Below, piece after piece: positions 25,271 through 34,326 of a stretch of 49,647 bases of DNA. Source of the DNA: Lachnospiraceae bacterium (lineage in GTDB: Bacteria > Bacillota > Clostridia > Lachnospirales > Lachnospiraceae); the NCBI GenBank assembly GCA_029219245.1, contig JAQXTA010000023.1:1-49647 (forward strand), given 5' to 3'. Position 1 is the stretch's first letter, and the number at the start of each line of letters is the position of its first letter. The notes under the pieces are model-generated. The model saw only the letters and a program-made list of their open reading frames with translations, was not told the DNA's origin and searched no databases. The translations under genes and the position numbers were made by a program.

Positions 25271-25795
25271 TTATTTTTTCTTCCGCTCCAGCGCTAAAAG
25301 ATACTCCTTTGCTGGCAGCCCACAGCCAAATCCAACCATAGAACCGTCTGCTCCGATTACGCGGTGACAGGGGATGATAATCAAAATAGGATTTTTATTA
25401 TTCGCACCACCCACTGCTCTGGCGGCTTTCGGATTCCCGATTTTTGCCGCAATCTCCCCATAGCTACAGGTCTCCCCATAAGGAATCGTCTGCAATGCAG
25501 TCCATACTTTCCTCTGAAAATCGGTTCCCTGCGGTTTTATCGGAAGGTCAAATTTCTTTCTTCTTCCTGCAAAATATTCCTGCAACTGTTTCTTTGCTTC
25601 CTGCAGCAATGCTGACTCCTGCGTATTGTTTTCTCTTTCACACAAATCTGTACTCCGGTCGAGATATACGTCCGTAATTGCTTCTCCATCTTCTTCCATG
25701 ACAAGTATCCCTATCGGTGATTCCCATTGTGTTTTTGCTCTATCCTTTTTCTTTTGTGCTTCTGTATCTTTCACGTTTTCTCTTTCGCTTTCCAT
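25271..25795 (-). CDS. ogt: methylated-DNA-protein-cysteine methyltransferase
   Basis: Repairs O6-alkylguanine by moving the alkyl group to its own cysteine, used once. The 174-residue protein has a poorly conserved, charged N-terminal part (1-23), the ribonuclease-H-like N domain and the C-terminal DNA-binding active-site domain (FQRKVWTALQTIPYGETCSYGEIAAKIG; ARAVGGANNKNP; IIPCHRVIG with acceptor Cys143). AGGA lies just before the ATG. It follows the frameshifted membrane-protein gene by 21 bp and ends at the terminator 25175-25211. Confidence 0.93.
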   Translation of the reverse strand: MESERENVKDTEAQKKKDRAKTQWESPIGILVMEEDGEAITDVYLDRSTDLCERENNTQESALLQEAKKQLQEYFAGRRKKFDLPIKPQGTDFQRKVWTALQTIPYGETCSYGEIAAKIGNPKAARAVGGANNKNPILIIIPCHRVIGADGSMVGFGCGLPAKEYLLALERKKK

Positions 25796-25816
25796 CTTTT
25801 TCCTTCATACATCCTT

Positions 25817-27284
25817 TTACACACGTTTGTTGTATAGGAATATATCATACAACATCATGCTTCCTGCTGTATAAAAGAGTCCCATCCCATATAGCATATA
25901 TCTTGGCTGGCTGAAAATCAACAACCCTACCACCAATGCATTAACGGCTATACCGACCATAACAATAAAAGCAAAGCATATACTATTCTCCATCTGGGCA
26001 ATCTGTTTCTGAAGCATCATGTTCTCCTGCACAAGCATCTCTGATTTTCTCTCCGATAGCCTGGATAAACTACACTTCTGTCTTTTAAGCAGAATGCATA
26101 AATACCACGCCAGAATACCCATTCCCAAATAGGCTGCGGCCGCATACAGGCTGAGCACCGGATTCGCCAGCGCAATGGAATTGACAAAACCCTTCCATGT
26201 GTTATACAAATAGACCTCAAGCAGCGCGCTTTTCTCCTGTCTCCAAAGCGTTCTTACCATTTCTCCACAGATTTCATCGTATTTTGAAGCACTTTCTACT
26301 TCTGAAATATCATAATATTCTGCAATATAGCCTTCCACTACCGGATTGATAATTCCATAACCGATGGCATCATAGCTGTCTGCATAATGAGTGGATAAGG
26401 TAAGCCATCTGCTACCCTCCATTGGTGCTGTCTGATATACCAGCTTCCGGCTTACTGCTTCATCCATAATCCGTATATATAATTTCCGGATTTCTTCATC
26501 CTCAAACAAATTACGGTCATTCTCCGGGTTAGAAGAATAAAGCAGTGTACACAGAAGTCCCATGGAATTACCACTGTGTTCTATCCAAGCTCCCCGAACT
26601 ACATAATTGTAAGTCCGGTCAAACAACTTTCCTGCAAGCAGAACACAGCAGGATAAAACCACAAGAAGCAGGAATTTCTTTCCTTGATGCTCGCGAATCA
26701 CATAATACCAGAAAAAAACAATACACATAACCGGAAAAACAATCATCATCTGCTTCCGCAGACTGATTAACAGAAAGGCCAGAAGAAAAGTCCAGACCAT
26801 AGATTTTTTCTTTTTCATTCCAACTGCCAGAAAAAGATTTACGACAAACAATACAAACAGTGAAAATCCAATACCTTCCGTCAGAATACTGTCTGTATAA
26901 GCCGAACCCCTGCCGGCCACAAAACGGCAGAGCAGGGTCACGACAAACTGAAAAAGAATAGTACAAATCTGTAATAGGATACTATCCCTTTTCACTTTTT
27001 TAATTACAATACTCAGATACCAGGTTGTAAAAGCTGCAAGCAGGCTCTGCAATAAAGCGGCAATCCAAAGGTAGTCTGCTATCCTCCCCCAAGAATATAC
27101 ACAATATAGACGCTACCTTTCTGCAAAAAGCCAGAAATAAGGGATAAAGCGGTTCCCTTGTAATATGCATCGTCGCATATCCGTTAGAATCCACGCACCA
27201 TACCGGGCCATCCATAATCGGAAACCATAAATAGAATAAAAGGCATATAACCAATAGAATAAAGTCTAATTTTTTCTGTTTCAT
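25817..27284 (-). pseudogene. multi-pass membrane protein gene, interrupted by a frameshift
   Basis: Two overlapping frames give one coherent protein. The first (from ATG 27284, AGGAAG site) begins MKQKKLDFILLVICLLFYLWFP and carries VDSNGYATMHITREPLYPLFLAFCRK; the second, open from before 27052 to 25817, begins in the middle of a membrane helix (DYLWIAALLQSLLAAFTTW) and has no ribosome site. Removing one C from the run of five at 27086-27090 (G on the coding strand) joins them as IFLGRIADYLWIAALLQ, to about 488 residues with around ten membrane segments. The N-terminal DSxxY...REPLYP pattern resembles GT-C-type or polysaccharide-related membrane proteins; I do not know its function. It may be a real mutation or a sequencing error. 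Confidence 0.78.
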
Positions 27285-27359
27285 CTTTCTTCCTGTTCTC
27301 TATCATATTTCATATTCGACATTACTCTATTATCATAACCGGCTATCACCGTTCTTATT

Positions 27360-28322
27360 CTACCACTCAATTACGGCTGAACCCCAGGTTAATCCTGCTC
27401 CGAAACCGGACAATACAATTTTCATACCTGGTTTTAACAAGCCTTTTTTATTGATTTCATCCAATAAAATCGGTACACTTGCCGCAGAGATATTTCCGCA
27501 GTGATCAAGGCTGATTGGGAATTTTTCCTCCGGTACTTTTAAACGTTTGGCAACGGATTGGATAATTCGTATATTTGCCTGATGTAATGCAAAATAATCT
27601 ATATCTTCTACGCTTAATCCCGCTTCTTCCAAAACTTTATGAATGGATGCCGGTACGGTAGTAACAGCAAATTTATATACCTCCTGACCATCCATATAGG
27701 TATAGCGCAAATCCATTGGATTTTTAACAAGCGGATTATTATTCAACCGGTTCGGGCAGGCAAGTACCTTTCCCTTAGCACCATCCGATCCCTGATCATA
27801 TGCCAGAATTCCGGTTTCTTCTGCCCGTAAAACAGCAGCTCCTGCACCATCTCCAAACAATACGCAGGTACTTCTGTCATTCCAGTCCATAATTTTGGAT
27901 AATGTTTCTGCCCCCAAAACCAGAGCTGTTCTATAAATGCCTGCCTTAAAGTAAGCATCTGCTGTATGCATGGCAAACATAAAACCGGAGCAGGCTGCAT
28001 TCACATCAAAAGCAACGGCTTTGTCCGCTCCGATTGCTGCCTGTATCTCACAGGCAGTAGAAGGTGTTACATAATCGCCTGTAATCGTTCCTACAATAAT
28101 CAAGTCGATATCCTGCGCGGAAACGTTTGCATCTTCCAGGGCACGCTTTGCTGCTTCAATGGACATACTGGCAGTCGTTTCTTCTTTTACCAGCCGACGC
28201 TCTTTAATTCCGGTACGACTGCTGATCCATTCATCCGATGTATCCATTATTTTTGATAAATCATCATTTGTCACAATGGTTTCCGGCAGACAACTTCCGG
28301 TTCCTATGATTCTTGTTTTCAT
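27360..28322 (-). CDS. fabH: 3-oxoacyl-[acyl-carrier-protein] synthase III
   Basis: Starts fatty acid chains by joining acetyl-CoA (or branched primers) with malonyl-ACP. A 320-residue thiolase-fold protein with catalytic Cys111 (VNAACSGFMFAMHT), His247 (FALHQANIR) and Asn277 (HCGNISAASVP), plus the C-terminal GFGAGLTWGSAVIEW. The ATG follows the previous gene by 3 bp with GAGG 7 nt upstream. It is the last intact fab gene of the operon; in streptococci fabH is first, so the order is rearranged here. Confidence 0.96.
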   Translation of the reverse strand: MKTRIIGTGSCLPETIVTNDDLSKIMDTSDEWISSRTGIKERRLVKEETTASMSIEAAKRALEDANVSAQDIDLIIVGTITGDYVTPSTACEIQAAIGADKAVAFDVNAACSGFMFAMHTADAYFKAGIYRTALVLGAETLSKIMDWNDRSTCVLFGDGAGAAVLRAEETGILAYDQGSDGAKGKVLACPNRLNNNPLVKNPMDLRYTYMDGQEVYKFAVTTVPASIHKVLEEAGLSVEDIDYFALHQANIRIIQSVAKRLKVPEEKFPISLDHCGNISAASVPILLDEINKKGLLKPGMKIVLSGFGAGLTWGSAVIEW

Positions 28323-28325
28323 TTT

Positions 28326-29381
28326 CTATCCTCTAAATTCATCCATAATGTCTTTCACATGTTCCAATTTCGTCGCCCGGTATGCATTGGCACCGCAGAA
28401 TAAAAGCGCATCTTCTACGTTCCCTTTCGCCGCATTGACAAGTGCATCCGTAATACAATACGGTGTTTCTGCGGGTTTACAGGTACTGATGCAGGTATGG
28501 CATCTTCCATGCGGAATCCTGCCTTCCTTTGCTTTTTTCATAAAGGAATTTAAAATAGCTCTTCCCGGCATACCGACCGGACTCTTTACAATAACAATAT
28601 CCTCTTTGTCTGCATCGATATAGCTTTGTTTGTATGCTTCGTCCGCATCGCATTCATAAGTTGTCACGAAGCGGGTTGCCATCTGAACTCCGGAGGCTCC
28701 CATTGCCAGATAAGGTTCCATATCCTCTCTGGTATAAATTCCACCTGCCATAATTACCGGAATCGATTTCTGATATTTTTCTCCGTTCTCATTAACTGTC
28801 TGAATAATATGCTTTACTTCCTCATCATAATCCAGATTTTCAATATCATCCAGTTGTTCTTTCGAAAATCCCAGATGTCCACCTGCAAGTGGTCCTTCAA
28901 TGACTACGGCATCCGGTAATTTATTATATTTCTTCAGCCAGTATTTCATGATAACCTGTACGGATTTTACACTGGAAACAATCGGTGCAATCTTCGTCTT
29001 TGCATTTTCCACAAGCCCCGGCAGATTCATCGGCAGTCCTGCTCCGGAAATAATGATATCAACACCTGCAGCTACCGCCGCCTTTACATATTCTTCGTAT
29101 TTCTGAGTTGCTACCATAATATTGACACCAATAATACCGCCTTTGGCAATCTCACGCGCTTTTTCAATTTCCGTTTTAATTGCTCTCAAATTGCAGGCAA
29201 TCGGGTTACTGTCAAAATCCGGTTCCCGATATCCTATCTGCGCGGTAGAAATAATACCGATTCCTCCTTCTGCCGCTACAGCTCCCGCCAGACCGGACAG
29301 ACTGATGCCAACACCCATTCCGCCTTGTATGACCGGTACCTTTGCTACCAGATCTCCTATTACAAGAGGCTTAATTTCCAT
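28326..29381 (-). CDS. second FabK-like flavoprotein (enoyl-ACP reductase or nitronate monooxygenase family)
   Basis: A 351-residue FMN TIM-barrel protein of the FabK/nitronate monooxygenase superfamily: VPVIQGGMGVGISLSGLAGAV, ISGAGLPMNLPGL, VIEGPLAGGHLGF, VIMAGGIYTREDMEPYLAMGASGVQMATRF. Unlike the FabK at 33034-33960 it is longer and ends in a Cys-rich tail (HGRCHTCISTCKPAETPYCITDAL) that may bind iron-sulphur or zinc. Start ATG 29381 has GGAGG 8 nt upstream. Its place between fabZ and fabH suggests a second reductase of the cycle, or a detoxifying flavoprotein co-expressed with it; sequence alone does not decide. Confidence 0.85.
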   Translation of the reverse strand: MEIKPLVIGDLVAKVPVIQGGMGVGISLSGLAGAVAAEGGIGIISTAQIGYREPDFDSNPIACNLRAIKTEIEKAREIAKGGIIGVNIMVATQKYEEYVKAAVAAGVDIIISGAGLPMNLPGLVENAKTKIAPIVSSVKSVQVIMKYWLKKYNKLPDAVVIEGPLAGGHLGFSKEQLDDIENLDYDEEVKHIIQTVNENGEKYQKSIPVIMAGGIYTREDMEPYLAMGASGVQMATRFVTTYECDADEAYKQSYIDADKEDIVIVKSPVGMPGRAILNSFMKKAKEGRIPHGRCHTCISTCKPAETPYCITDALVNAAKGNVEDALLFCGANAYRATKLEHVKDIMDEFRG

Positions 29382-29430
29382 TCTGTTTTCCTCCATTCCG
29401 AAGTATTTATGCTGAGGAACTCTTTTCTGT

Positions 29431-29868
29431 TTATTCTGCGTTTCCGATAGCAAAAGTAAGCTCTGCCTGAACTACCATTTTACCATCTACATATGCTTTT
29501 GCGGCACCCACACCAATCGGTCCCTTTACTTTAATAATTTCTGTTTCTAAAGTAAGCACATCACCCGGTGTTACTTTTCCTTTGAATTTTGCAGAATTGA
29601 TAGCAGCAAAATAAGCGGTCTTTCCTTTAAATTCAGGCTGGCTTAAAATCGCCACTGCACCGGTCTGTGCAAGTGCCTCTACAATCAGAACACCCGGCAT
29701 AATCGGTTCCCCCGGAAAATGTCCTGCAAAATACGGCTCATTGTAAGAAACACATTTTTTTGCAACAGCCTTTACACCCGGCTCTAACTCCTCCACCGTA
29801 TCAATCAACATAAAAGGCTGTCTGTGCGGAATAATTTCCATAATCTGTTTTGCGGTTAAAACGGACAT
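29431..29868 (-). CDS. fabZ: 3-hydroxyacyl-[acyl-carrier-protein] dehydratase
   Basis: Removes water from 3-hydroxyacyl-ACP to give trans-2-enoyl-ACP. A 145-residue hot-dog fold protein with the family motif IPHRQPFMLID and the active-site segment YFAGHFPGEPIMPGVLIVEAL (His50, Glu64). GGAGG precedes the ATG. It lies 57 bp after fabF in the operon; accB, which often separates these genes in Firmicutes, is missing. Confidence 0.96.
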   Translation of the reverse strand: MSVLTAKQIMEIIPHRQPFMLIDTVEELEPGVKAVAKKCVSYNEPYFAGHFPGEPIMPGVLIVEALAQTGAVAILSQPEFKGKTAYFAAINSAKFKGKVTPGDVLTLETEIIKVKGPIGVGAAKAYVDGKMVVQAELTFAIGNAE

Positions 29869-29925
29869 CTCTTTTCCTCCTTGTCATATTATTTCATTTC
29901 TCTCTATCCTTGTAATTTCCTACTT

Positions 29926-31161
29926 TTAGTCGGTGTATTTTTTTACCAGAATGCTTGCGTTATGTCCGCCAAATCCCAAGGAATTGGATAAAGCATACAT
30001 AAATTCACCTTTTACAGGCTCTTTACAGTAATCCAGATCACATTCTTCATCCGGTACCTGATAACCTACTGTCTGGTGAATATAACCTTCCTGCAATTCC
30101 TTCACACAGGTAACAAATTCAATCGCACCTGCGGCACCAAGCAGATGTCCTACCATGGATTTGGTAGAGTTAACTTTCATATCCTTGGCATGCTCACCGA
30201 ATGCAAGCTTAATGGCTCTGGTTTCAAACAAATCGTTATGATGTGTACTGGTACCATGCGCATTGATATAGGTTACATCTTCCGGCTTAATTCCTGCATC
30301 GGCCACTGCATACTCCATAGCTTTGGCTGCACCGGAACCATCCTCTGCCGGTGAGGTAATATGATAAGCATCTGCGGAACAGCCGTATCCGACTACTTCT
30401 GCATAAATCTTAGCACCTCTTGCTTTGGCATGCTCTAATTCTTCTAATACAACGATGGCAGAACCTTCTCCCATAACAAAACCGCTTCTTTCCTTGTCAA
30501 AAGGAATCGAACATCTTGCAGGGTCATCAGAAGAAGTAAGTGCTGTCAAAGCAGTAAAGCCTGCAATGCCAATTGGTGTAACACTGCTTTCCGTACCACC
30601 GGCAATCATTACTTCCGCATCTCCATACTGGATAGTACGATATGCCTCACCGATAGAGTTTGTTCCGGTTGCACATGCTGTTACCACATTGATATTCTTG
30701 CCTTTTAATCCAAACTGAATCGATACATTGCCTGCTGCCATATTACAAATCATTAAAGGAACCAATAAAGGCTCCACTCTGGAAGGTCCTTTTTCCAAGA
30801 GCTTAGAATGTGCTCTCTCCATTGCCTGCAGGGAACCGATACCCGAACCAACGGATACACCCACGCGGAAAGGATCTTCTTTTTCCATATCCAGTCCTGC
30901 ATCCTCCATAGCTTCCTTTGTTGCCGCTACGGCATACTGACAAAAAAGCTCCATTCTCTTGGCTGCCTTAAAGTCCATATAGTTTTTACCTTCAAAGCCT
31001 TTTACTTCGGCTGCCAGCTTACATTTATACTCAGATGCATCAAATCTGGTAATTTCTCCAAATCCTGTCTTTCCTTCTTTTACACCATTCCAGAATTCTT
31101 CTACACTAAGTCCGATTGGGGTGATAGCGCCCATACCTGTTACAACTACTCTTCTACTCAT
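29926..31161 (-). CDS. fabF: 3-oxoacyl-[acyl-carrier-protein] synthase II
   Basis: Elongates acyl-ACP with malonyl-ACP. A 411-residue ketosynthase with catalytic Cys163 (VTACATGTNSIG), His302 (INAHGTSTHHND), the Lys in NSTKSMVGH and His339 (GHLLGAAGA), and the C-terminal NSLGFGGHNASILVKKY. ATG 31161 (MSRRVVVTGMG) has GGAGG with 5-nt spacing; the frame is open to 31218, but that lies over the ribosome site and the family starts here. It is between fabG and fabZ. Confidence 0.96.
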   Translation of the reverse strand: MSRRVVVTGMGAITPIGLSVEEFWNGVKEGKTGFGEITRFDASEYKCKLAAEVKGFEGKNYMDFKAAKRMELFCQYAVAATKEAMEDAGLDMEKEDPFRVGVSVGSGIGSLQAMERAHSKLLEKGPSRVEPLLVPLMICNMAAGNVSIQFGLKGKNINVVTACATGTNSIGEAYRTIQYGDAEVMIAGGTESSVTPIGIAGFTALTALTSSDDPARCSIPFDKERSGFVMGEGSAIVVLEELEHAKARGAKIYAEVVGYGCSADAYHITSPAEDGSGAAKAMEYAVADAGIKPEDVTYINAHGTSTHHNDLFETRAIKLAFGEHAKDMKVNSTKSMVGHLLGAAGAIEFVTCVKELQEGYIHQTVGYQVPDEECDLDYCKEPVKGEFMYALSNSLGFGGHNASILVKKYTD

Positions 31162-31224
31162 TTTTCCTCCATTCCGAAGTTTTCTGCTTTTCCTTAAAAA
31201 CTTCCGCATTTTTCTCATGCTCTG

Positions 31225-31965
31225 TTATATTGCCATGCCACCATCTACCGAGATAACCTGTCCCGTAATATAAGAAGCTTTGTCACTTGCCAGAAAAGCA
31301 ACGGTTTCCGCGATATCCTTTGGTGTTCCCACCCTCTTAAGCGGGATCTGGGCAAGCGTTGCTTCTTTGGCTGCATCGGTCATTGCCTGTGTCATATCGG
31401 TATCAATGTACCCAGGTGCTACCGCATTTACGGTAATACTGCGGCTTGCCAATTCTCTTGCCAGGGATTTTGTCAGACCGATAACACCGGCTTTGGATGC
31501 CGCATAATTTGCCTGTCCTGCATTACCAAGAACACCGGATACCGAAGAAAGATTGATAATTCTTCCTGCTTTCTGCTTTAGGAACGGACGATACATATGC
31601 TTAATCGTATTGAAGGTTCCTTTCAGATTGGTATTGATAACCGCATCAAAGTCCTCTTCGGTCATTTTCATAACCAGATTGTCTTTGGTAATTCCTGCAT
31701 TGTTTACCAGAATATCAATATGTCCGAATGCTTCCAGCATATCGGTAATCATTTTGCCACAAGCCTCAAAGTCTGCTACGGAACACTGAACAGCTATAGC
31801 TTTTCTTCCGAGTGCTTCAATTTCCCGGACAACTTCTTCCGCTTTTTCTTTGGAACCGTTGTAATTTACGATGACATCCGCACCATACTCAGCCAGTGTC
31901 AAGGCAATCTGTCTGCCGATGCCTCTTCCGGCTCCGGTTACCAGTGCTACTTTCCCTGTTAACAT
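31225..31965 (-). CDS. fabG: 3-oxoacyl-[acyl-carrier-protein] reductase
   Basis: NADPH-dependent reduction of 3-oxoacyl-ACP. A 246-residue short-chain dehydrogenase: cofactor motif [12 protein letters not shown] (10-21), NNAG (88-91), catalytic Ser141, Tyr154 and Lys158 (INLSSVSG...NYAASKAG), and C-terminal [20 protein letters not shown] precedes the ATG. Position between fabD and fabF is the usual one in Firmicutes. Confidence 0.96.
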   Translation of the reverse strand: MLTGKVALVTGAGRGIGRQIALTLAEYGADVIVNYNGSKEKAEEVVREIEALGRKAIAVQCSVADFEACGKMITDMLEAFGHIDILVNNAGITKDNLVMKMTEEDFDAVINTNLKGTFNTIKHMYRPFLKQKAGRIINLSSVSGVLGNAGQANYAASKAGVIGLTKSLARELASRSITVNAVAPGYIDTDMTQAMTDAAKEATLAQIPLKRVGTPKDIAETVAFLASDKASYITGQVISVDGGMAI

Positions 31966-32034
31966 CTTCCTTTTCCTCCTGTTTCCCTGTAATAAATTCT
32001 TTCACCTGCCATTTTGCAGCTTCCAATATCTGTA

Positions 32035-32952
32035 TTATACTAACTCGTTTAATTTCTCTAAGTCTTCTACTTTTTCGATATTCAATACTTTCATATCCTT
32101 ATTAATTTTTCTCATAAAGCCGGATAAAGTCTTGCCCGGTCCGATTTCAACGAAAGTGTCCACACCATCAGCAATCATTTTTTCAATCGTCTGCTGCCAT
32201 TTTACAGAAGAAGAAACCTGTTTCTCTAAGAGCGGTTTTACCTGCTCTTTGTCAGTCACATAATCTGCCGTTACATTGGCAATGTATGGAATCTGAATGT
32301 CCTGAATTGTCACATTGTCCAGCTCTTTAGCCAGCTTCTCTCCTGCACCTACCAAAAGAGGAGAATGGAACGGACCGCTTACCTTTAAAGTAACACATCG
32401 TTTTGCTCCGGCTGCTGTCAGTTTTTCAACGGCTGCCTGTGCAGCACCTTCTTCTCCGGTAATCACAATCTGTCCCGGGCAGTTATAATTTGCAATTGTT
32501 ACCATACCCGGAGTTTCTTCACAAACCTGCTCAATTACTGAGGTATCCAGACCAAGAATCGCTACCATGGCACCACCGTTTGGCACTGCCTCCTGCATAT
32601 AGATGCCTCTTTTTCTGACTACCTTAAAAACATCTTCCGGTGTCATAACCCCACTGGCTACCAGTGCACCATACTCCCCAAGGCTTAATCCTGCCGTTAC
32701 ATCCGGTTTAACACCTTTTTCTTCTATCGCTTTTAACATTGCTACTTCTGCTGCCAGCATAGCAATCTGTGTATATTCCGTAATATTAATCTGCTCATTT
32801 TCTTCAAAGCAAAGCTTCTCTATATCCAGTCCGCTTGCTTTACCTGCCAGTTCAAACATTTCCTTACAGACAGGAATCTGTTCATAAAAGTCTTTACCCA
32901 TTCCAACATACTGTGCTCCCTGTCCAGGGAACATAAAAGCTATTTTACCCAT
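32035..32952 (-). CDS. fabD: malonyl-CoA:ACP transacylase
   Basis: Loads malonyl groups onto the acyl carrier protein. A 305-residue protein with the family start MGKIAFMFPGQGAQYVGMG, active Ser90 in GLSLGEYGAL and His196 in SGPFHSPLL. I choose ATG 32952 with AGAGG 9 nt upstream; in-frame ATGs at 32958 and 32961 are weaker. An 81-bp gap before it holds a FabT-like box (32983-32995) and a hairpin at the fabK stop, suggesting an extra control point here. Confidence 0.95.
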   Translation of the reverse strand: MGKIAFMFPGQGAQYVGMGKDFYEQIPVCKEMFELAGKASGLDIEKLCFEENEQINITEYTQIAMLAAEVAMLKAIEEKGVKPDVTAGLSLGEYGALVASGVMTPEDVFKVVRKRGIYMQEAVPNGGAMVAILGLDTSVIEQVCEETPGMVTIANYNCPGQIVITGEEGAAQAAVEKLTAAGAKRCVTLKVSGPFHSPLLVGAGEKLAKELDNVTIQDIQIPYIANVTADYVTDKEQVKPLLEKQVSSSVKWQQTIEKMIADGVDTFVEIGPGKTLSGFMRKINKDMKVLNIEKVEDLEKLNELV

Positions 32953-32982
32953 AATCATCATCCTCTTCTTTTTCTTAATTAT

Positions 32983-32995
32983 TTTGATTATCAAA
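32983..32995. promoter_or_regulatory. FabT-like box upstream of fabD
   Basis: TTTGA-TTA-TCAAA, the same TTTGA-N3-TCAAA palindrome found at the acpP and fabT promoters, 31-43 bp before the fabD ATG. A possible weak -10 (GATAAT on the minus strand) lies inside it but no clear -35 was found, so an internal promoter is likely but not shown. Confidence 0.6.
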
Positions 32996-33012
32996 GTATT
33001 TAGTTGTAAGTA

Positions 33013-33035
33013 AGGGAGTTCCTATAGAACTCCCT
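33013..33035 (-). terminator. intraoperonic hairpin after fabK
   Basis: AGGGAGTTC (33013-33021) and GAACTCCCT (33027-33035) form a perfect 9-bp stem with a 5-nt loop that overlaps the fabK stop codon. It is followed on the minus strand by TACTTAC, a poor U tract, so it is probably a partial terminator or a processing/stability element that lowers read-through into fabD. Confidence 0.55.
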
Positions 33036-33960
33036 ATGATAATTTCAATAATTTTTCTGCCTGTGTCATAATTTCCTGAATCATTTCCGCACAGGTCTGT
33101 TCCTGTTTTACAAGACCGGCTATCTGTCCTGCCATTAACGTTCCGTTTATGACATCACCCTCTACCACTGCCTTACGCAATGCTCCAAGTGTCAGATGTT
33201 CCAGTTCTTCAAAAGGGGCACCTGCTTTTTCAAGCTTCAGATACTCCCTTGTCATATTATTACGAATCTGGCGAACCGGATGCCCATGTGTCATTCCCGT
33301 TACCTCAGAATCAATATCTTTGGCTGCAATGACTTTCTTCTTATAATTTTCATGCACAATGGATTCTTTTGCAACAACAAATCTGGTTCCCATCTGTACT
33401 GCTTCCGCACCCAACATGATAGCAGCAGCGAAGCCTCTTCCATCTGCAATACCTCCGGCTGCAATCACCGGAATATGTACGGCATCCACTACCTGCGGAA
33501 CAAGTGTCATCGTAGTCGCTGCCCCGATATGACCACCGGATTCCGTACCTTCTGCAACAACCGCATCTGCTCCGGCACGCTCCATCATCCTGGCAAGTCC
33601 CACACTGGCAACTACCGGAATGACTTTAATTCCTGCCTCTTTCCACATCGCCATATATTTTCCCGGGTTTCCGGCGCCGGTTGTAACAACCTTCACGCCT
33701 TCCTCTACAATAACCTGTGCAATCTGATCTGCTTCCGGGTTCATCAGCATGACATTCACACCACAAGGCTTGTCTGTTAGTTCTTTTCCCTTCTGAATCT
33801 GTTCCCTTACAAAGGATGCCGGTGCACCACCTGCACCAATAATACCAAGACCGCCTGCTTCTGAAACAGCCGAAGCAAGATGATACTCTGCAACCCATGC
33901 CATACCGCCTTGAATAATCGGGTATTCAATACCCAGAAGTTCTGTAATCTTTGTTTTCAT
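33034..33960 (-). CDS. fabK: enoyl-[acyl-carrier-protein] reductase II (FMN)
   Basis: Last step of each elongation cycle, reducing enoyl-ACP with NAD(P)H and FMN. A 308-residue TIM-barrel protein like streptococcal FabK: IIQGGMAWVAEYHLASAVSEAGGLGIIGAG, PCGVNVMLMNP, VVTTGAGNPGKYM, VAEGTESGGHIGAATTMTLVPQV and AAGGIADGRGFAAAIMLGAEAVQMGTRF. It lies 25 bp after acpP, the classic place of fabK. No FabI is seen in the window, so these cells probably rely on FabK. Confidence 0.95.
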   Translation of the reverse strand: MKTKITELLGIEYPIIQGGMAWVAEYHLASAVSEAGGLGIIGAGGAPASFVREQIQKGKELTDKPCGVNVMLMNPEADQIAQVIVEEGVKVVTTGAGNPGKYMAMWKEAGIKVIPVVASVGLARMMERAGADAVVAEGTESGGHIGAATTMTLVPQVVDAVHIPVIAAGGIADGRGFAAAIMLGAEAVQMGTRFVVAKESIVHENYKKKVIAAKDIDSEVTGMTHGHPVRQIRNNMTREYLKLEKAGAPFEELEHLTLGALRKAVVEGDVINGTLMAGQIAGLVKQEQTCAEMIQEIMTQAEKLLKLS

Positions 33961-33985
33961 AAATTACCTATACTTTCTTTGCAAA

Positions 33986-34219
33986 TTAAGCTTCTACGCC
34001 TTTGCTTTTCATATAATCAATAACAGCACCAACTGTTGTAATCTGCTCTAAATCTTCAGACGGAATTTCAATACCGTATTCTTCTTCAAAAGCCATAACC
34101 AGTTCAAACAAATCCAAAGAATCTGCTCCCAAGTCATCTTTGAAGGAAGATTCCTCTGTAATTTCAACACCATCTAAATTTAACTGTTCCTGGATAATTT
34201 CTTTTACTCTTTCTAACAT
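33986..34219 (-). CDS. acpP: acyl carrier protein
   Basis: Carries growing fatty acids on a 4'-phosphopantetheine arm. A 77-residue acidic four-helix protein with the attachment Ser34 in [20 protein letters not shown]. An AAAGGAG site precedes the ATG. It is the first gene of the fab operon, directly behind the strong promoter and FabT box at 34251-34293. Confidence 0.97.
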   Translation of the reverse strand: MLERVKEIIQEQLNLDGVEITEESSFKDDLGADSLDLFELVMAFEEEYGIEIPSEDLEQITTVGAVIDYMKSKGVEA

Positions 34220-34250
34220 TTTCTTATCTCCTTTTTTTCATCTCAAAATT

Positions 34251-34293
34251 AGTTTGACATTCAAAGTATATTATCTAGTATACTATTTGTCAA
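34251..34293 (-). promoter_or_regulatory. fab operon promoter with FabT box over the -10
   Basis: On the minus strand TTGACA (complement of 34288-34293), an exact 17-nt spacer and TATACT (complement of 34265-34270) form a near-consensus sigma-A promoter 45 bp before acpP. The palindrome AGTTTGA-CAT-TCAAAGT (34251-34267) overlaps the -10 and the expected start of transcription. It matches the known FabT operator pattern, so acyl-ACP-bound FabT would block the promoter. Confidence 0.88.
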
Positions 34294-34326
34294 TCTTATT
34301 TTACGGTTTTTAACGGTTTTGTCAAT

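Noticed and set aside
34300-34322. ACGGTTTT direct repeats as a terminator of the fab or rsmI unit
   Set aside because: The two copies are direct, not inverted, so they cannot form a hairpin.
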